In this document: positions 62,887 through 64,000 of the stretch, piece after piece
Position numbering within the stretch: position 1 is the first letter of the stretch
How the letters are laid out: every line of letters starts with the position of its first letter
The notes under the pieces: generated by a model
The model's database searches: none
What the model saw: the letters and a program-made list of their open reading frames with translations, nothing else
Told to the model about the DNA's origin: nothing
From: Roseibium album
GTDB lineage: Bacteria > Pseudomonadota > Alphaproteobacteria > Rhizobiales > Stappiaceae
Reading direction: 5' to 3'
Assembly: GCF_001404515.1 (NCBI RefSeq)
Contig: NZ_CXWE01000003.1
Location: forward strand, 310,001 to 374,000
Length of the DNA stretch: 64,000 nt
Program-made: the position numbers and the translations under genes

Positions 62887-63527
62887 TGGAAAGCTCCGCA
62901 GCACCACGCGGCAATAACGGCCATGACACTCCGCTCGCAGCCGGTTTCACCGATCCGGTCCACGACGCCCAGGCCTGTTTCCGTACCATCATGCATGTCA
63001 TGGCAAGACCCGGCACTCGTCAGACCCTCCAGGTTGGAGACCTCACTCCGCCGGAGCCGTTGACACCGGTAGCCGCGGCGATCGCCCTGACCCTGTTCGA
63101 CTACGACACGCCGGTCTGGCTCGACCGGGCCTTAATGCAGTCGGAAGCCGTGAAGGCGTTTCTCCGTTTCCACACCGGTGCCTCGATTCTGCCGGAACCC
63201 GTCAACGCGGCTTTTGCGCTTGTCATTGAGCCGCAATCGATGATTTCGCTGGCAAGTTTCAACCAGGGTTCAGCCGAGTATCCTGACCAGTCAACCACGG
63301 TCGTCCTGACGGGCCAGGTTTTCGACAAGGCCCGGACCGTTACCCTGGAAGGTCCCGGCATAAAGACGAAGACATCTTTCAGCACAGGTCCGACCCCACC
63401 GGTCTTCTGGGATCAGGTTATCTCCAACAACCGCCAGTTTCCCCGTGGCATTGACCTGATCTTCGCCGGAAAAACGGAGATCGCTGCACTTCCCCGTTCC
63501 ACCCGCGTCACGCTCACGGAGACCTGA
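62886..63527 (+). CDS. phnH: Phosphonate C-P lyase system protein PhnH
   Basis: 213 aa. The segments GFTDPVHDAQACFRTIMHVMARPG and ALTLFDYDTPVWLD match PhnH, the central subunit of the C-P lyase core complex. Start overlaps phnG by one base and has GGGGAG upstream. Confidence 0.96.
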   Translation: MESSAAPRGNNGHDTPLAAGFTDPVHDAQACFRTIMHVMARPGTRQTLQVGDLTPPEPLTPVAAAIALTLFDYDTPVWLDRALMQSEAVKAFLRFHTGASILPEPVNAAFALVIEPQSMISLASFNQGSAEYPDQSTTVVLTGQVFDKARTVTLEGPGIKTKTSFSTGPTPPVFWDQVISNNRQFPRGIDLIFAGKTEIAALPRSTRVTLTET

Positions 63528-63530
63528 TCT

Positions 63531-64000
63531 ATGTATGTTGCCGTCAAAGGTGGCGAGAAAGCCATCCGCAACGCTCACAAGCTGCTGGCCAAGCGTCGCC
63601 GGGGTGACACGTCAGTCCCCGCGCTGACCCTTGAACAAATCGCCGAACAGCTTTCCCATTCCGTCGCCCGCGTCATGGGCGAAGGCTCTCTTTACGACGA
63701 AAAGCTGGCCGCACTCGCTATCAAGCAGTCTCGAGGCGACCTGATCGAAGCTGCCTTCCTGATGCGGGCTTACCGGACGACGTTGCCGCGTTTCGGCTAC
63801 AGCCAACCCGTCGATACTGCGAAAATGCTGGTCGAGCGGCGAATATCTGCCACATACAAGGATCTGCCCGGTGGACAGGTGCTTGGTCCGACATTCGACT
63901 ACAGCCACCGGCTGCTCGATTTCTCCCTCGCTGCAGAGGACGACGAACGTACGCCTCAGGCTGAAACAGCTGAAACCCGCGACGAACCCGTGCCGCGCGT
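63531..64000 (+). CDS. phnI: Phosphonate C-P lyase core protein PhnI (3' end outside window)
   Basis: 157 residues in the window, open to its end. It starts MYVAVKGGEKAIRNAHKLLAKRRRG and shows EQIAEQLSHSVARVMGEGSLYD, the PhnI N-terminal pattern. PhnI, with G, H and L, forms the triphosphate ribose intermediate. The rest of the C-P lyase operon should follow downstream. Confidence 0.95.
   Translation, partial: MYVAVKGGEKAIRNAHKLLAKRRRGDTSVPALTLEQIAEQLSHSVARVMGEGSLYDEKLAALAIKQSRGDLIEAAFLMRAYRTTLPRFGYSQPVDTAKMLVERRISATYKDLPGGQVLGPTFDYSHRLLDFSLAAEDDERTPQAETAETRDEPVPR

Overview
The window is high-GC DNA from an alphaproteobacterium, most likely of the Rhizobiales/Stappiaceae type (Roseibium/Labrenzia-like). 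This is inferred from family content: a DUF2794 gene, a DUF1127 small protein, a two-ATPase polyol-type ABC operon, ACC deaminase with a divergent Lrp-type regulator, and a phnF/phnGHI start. Gene density is high, codon use looks uniform, and no insertion sequence, prophage, integrase or CRISPR array is visible, so it reads as ordinary chromosome with some metabolic islands.

Layout. 1-13.6 kb: an incomplete hybrid histidine kinase, an AEC-type carrier, gluQRS, an AlkA-like glycosylase, an alpha/beta hydrolase, a GT4 glycosyltransferase, thpR, an aldo/keto reductase, tesA divergent from ybbA-ybbP (the E. coli synteny), a secreted protein of unknown function and a Bax-inhibitor-1 protein with a clear terminator. 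13.6-17.6 kb: DUF2794, an apparent small RNA, a GNAT protein, inorganic pyrophosphatase, a zincin-like protease and a yqaA-dsbB-small membrane protein run. 18.0-19.5 kb: a modular protein in which two CBM2-like domains flank a histidine-rich domain of unknown function, with no signal peptide.

19.5-31.8 kb is a coherent glycine/serine catabolic block on the minus strand: glyA, lpdA, an AgcS glycine/alanine symporter, a universal stress protein, gcvT-gcvH-gcvP and sdaA. Together they could import glycine, cleave it to methylene-THF, make serine and deaminate it to pyruvate. A divergent XRE-cupin regulator faces glyA across a palindrome, and an agmatinase-family gene follows. 32-48 kb is a mixed accessory-like region: tRNA-Leu(CAA), a CYTH-CHAD protein, LysR/DUF1127, MFS transporter, ABM protein, an orphan 220-aa protein, an amidohydrolase, a non-coding stretch with two long perfect palindromes and a perfect hairpin, a CadC-like TPR regulator, a cysK-like plus PLP-decarboxylase pair, a LamG-like exported protein, a Crp/Fnr regulator and a quinone-oxidoreductase-like enzyme.

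48.3-57.9 kb is a second coherent block: a LacI regulator, an ABC importer (binding protein, two permeases, a 62-aa membrane protein, two different ATPases), a DhaK-DhaL fusion kinase and an SDR dehydrogenase, with LacI-type operators in front of both the importer and the regulator. It looks like uptake and phosphorylation of a polyol or ketose whose identity is not given by the sequence. 58-61.5 kb has a BCCT transporter and acdS/acdR; 61.5-64 kb has phnF divergent from phnGHI, the start of a C-P lyase operon that runs off the window.
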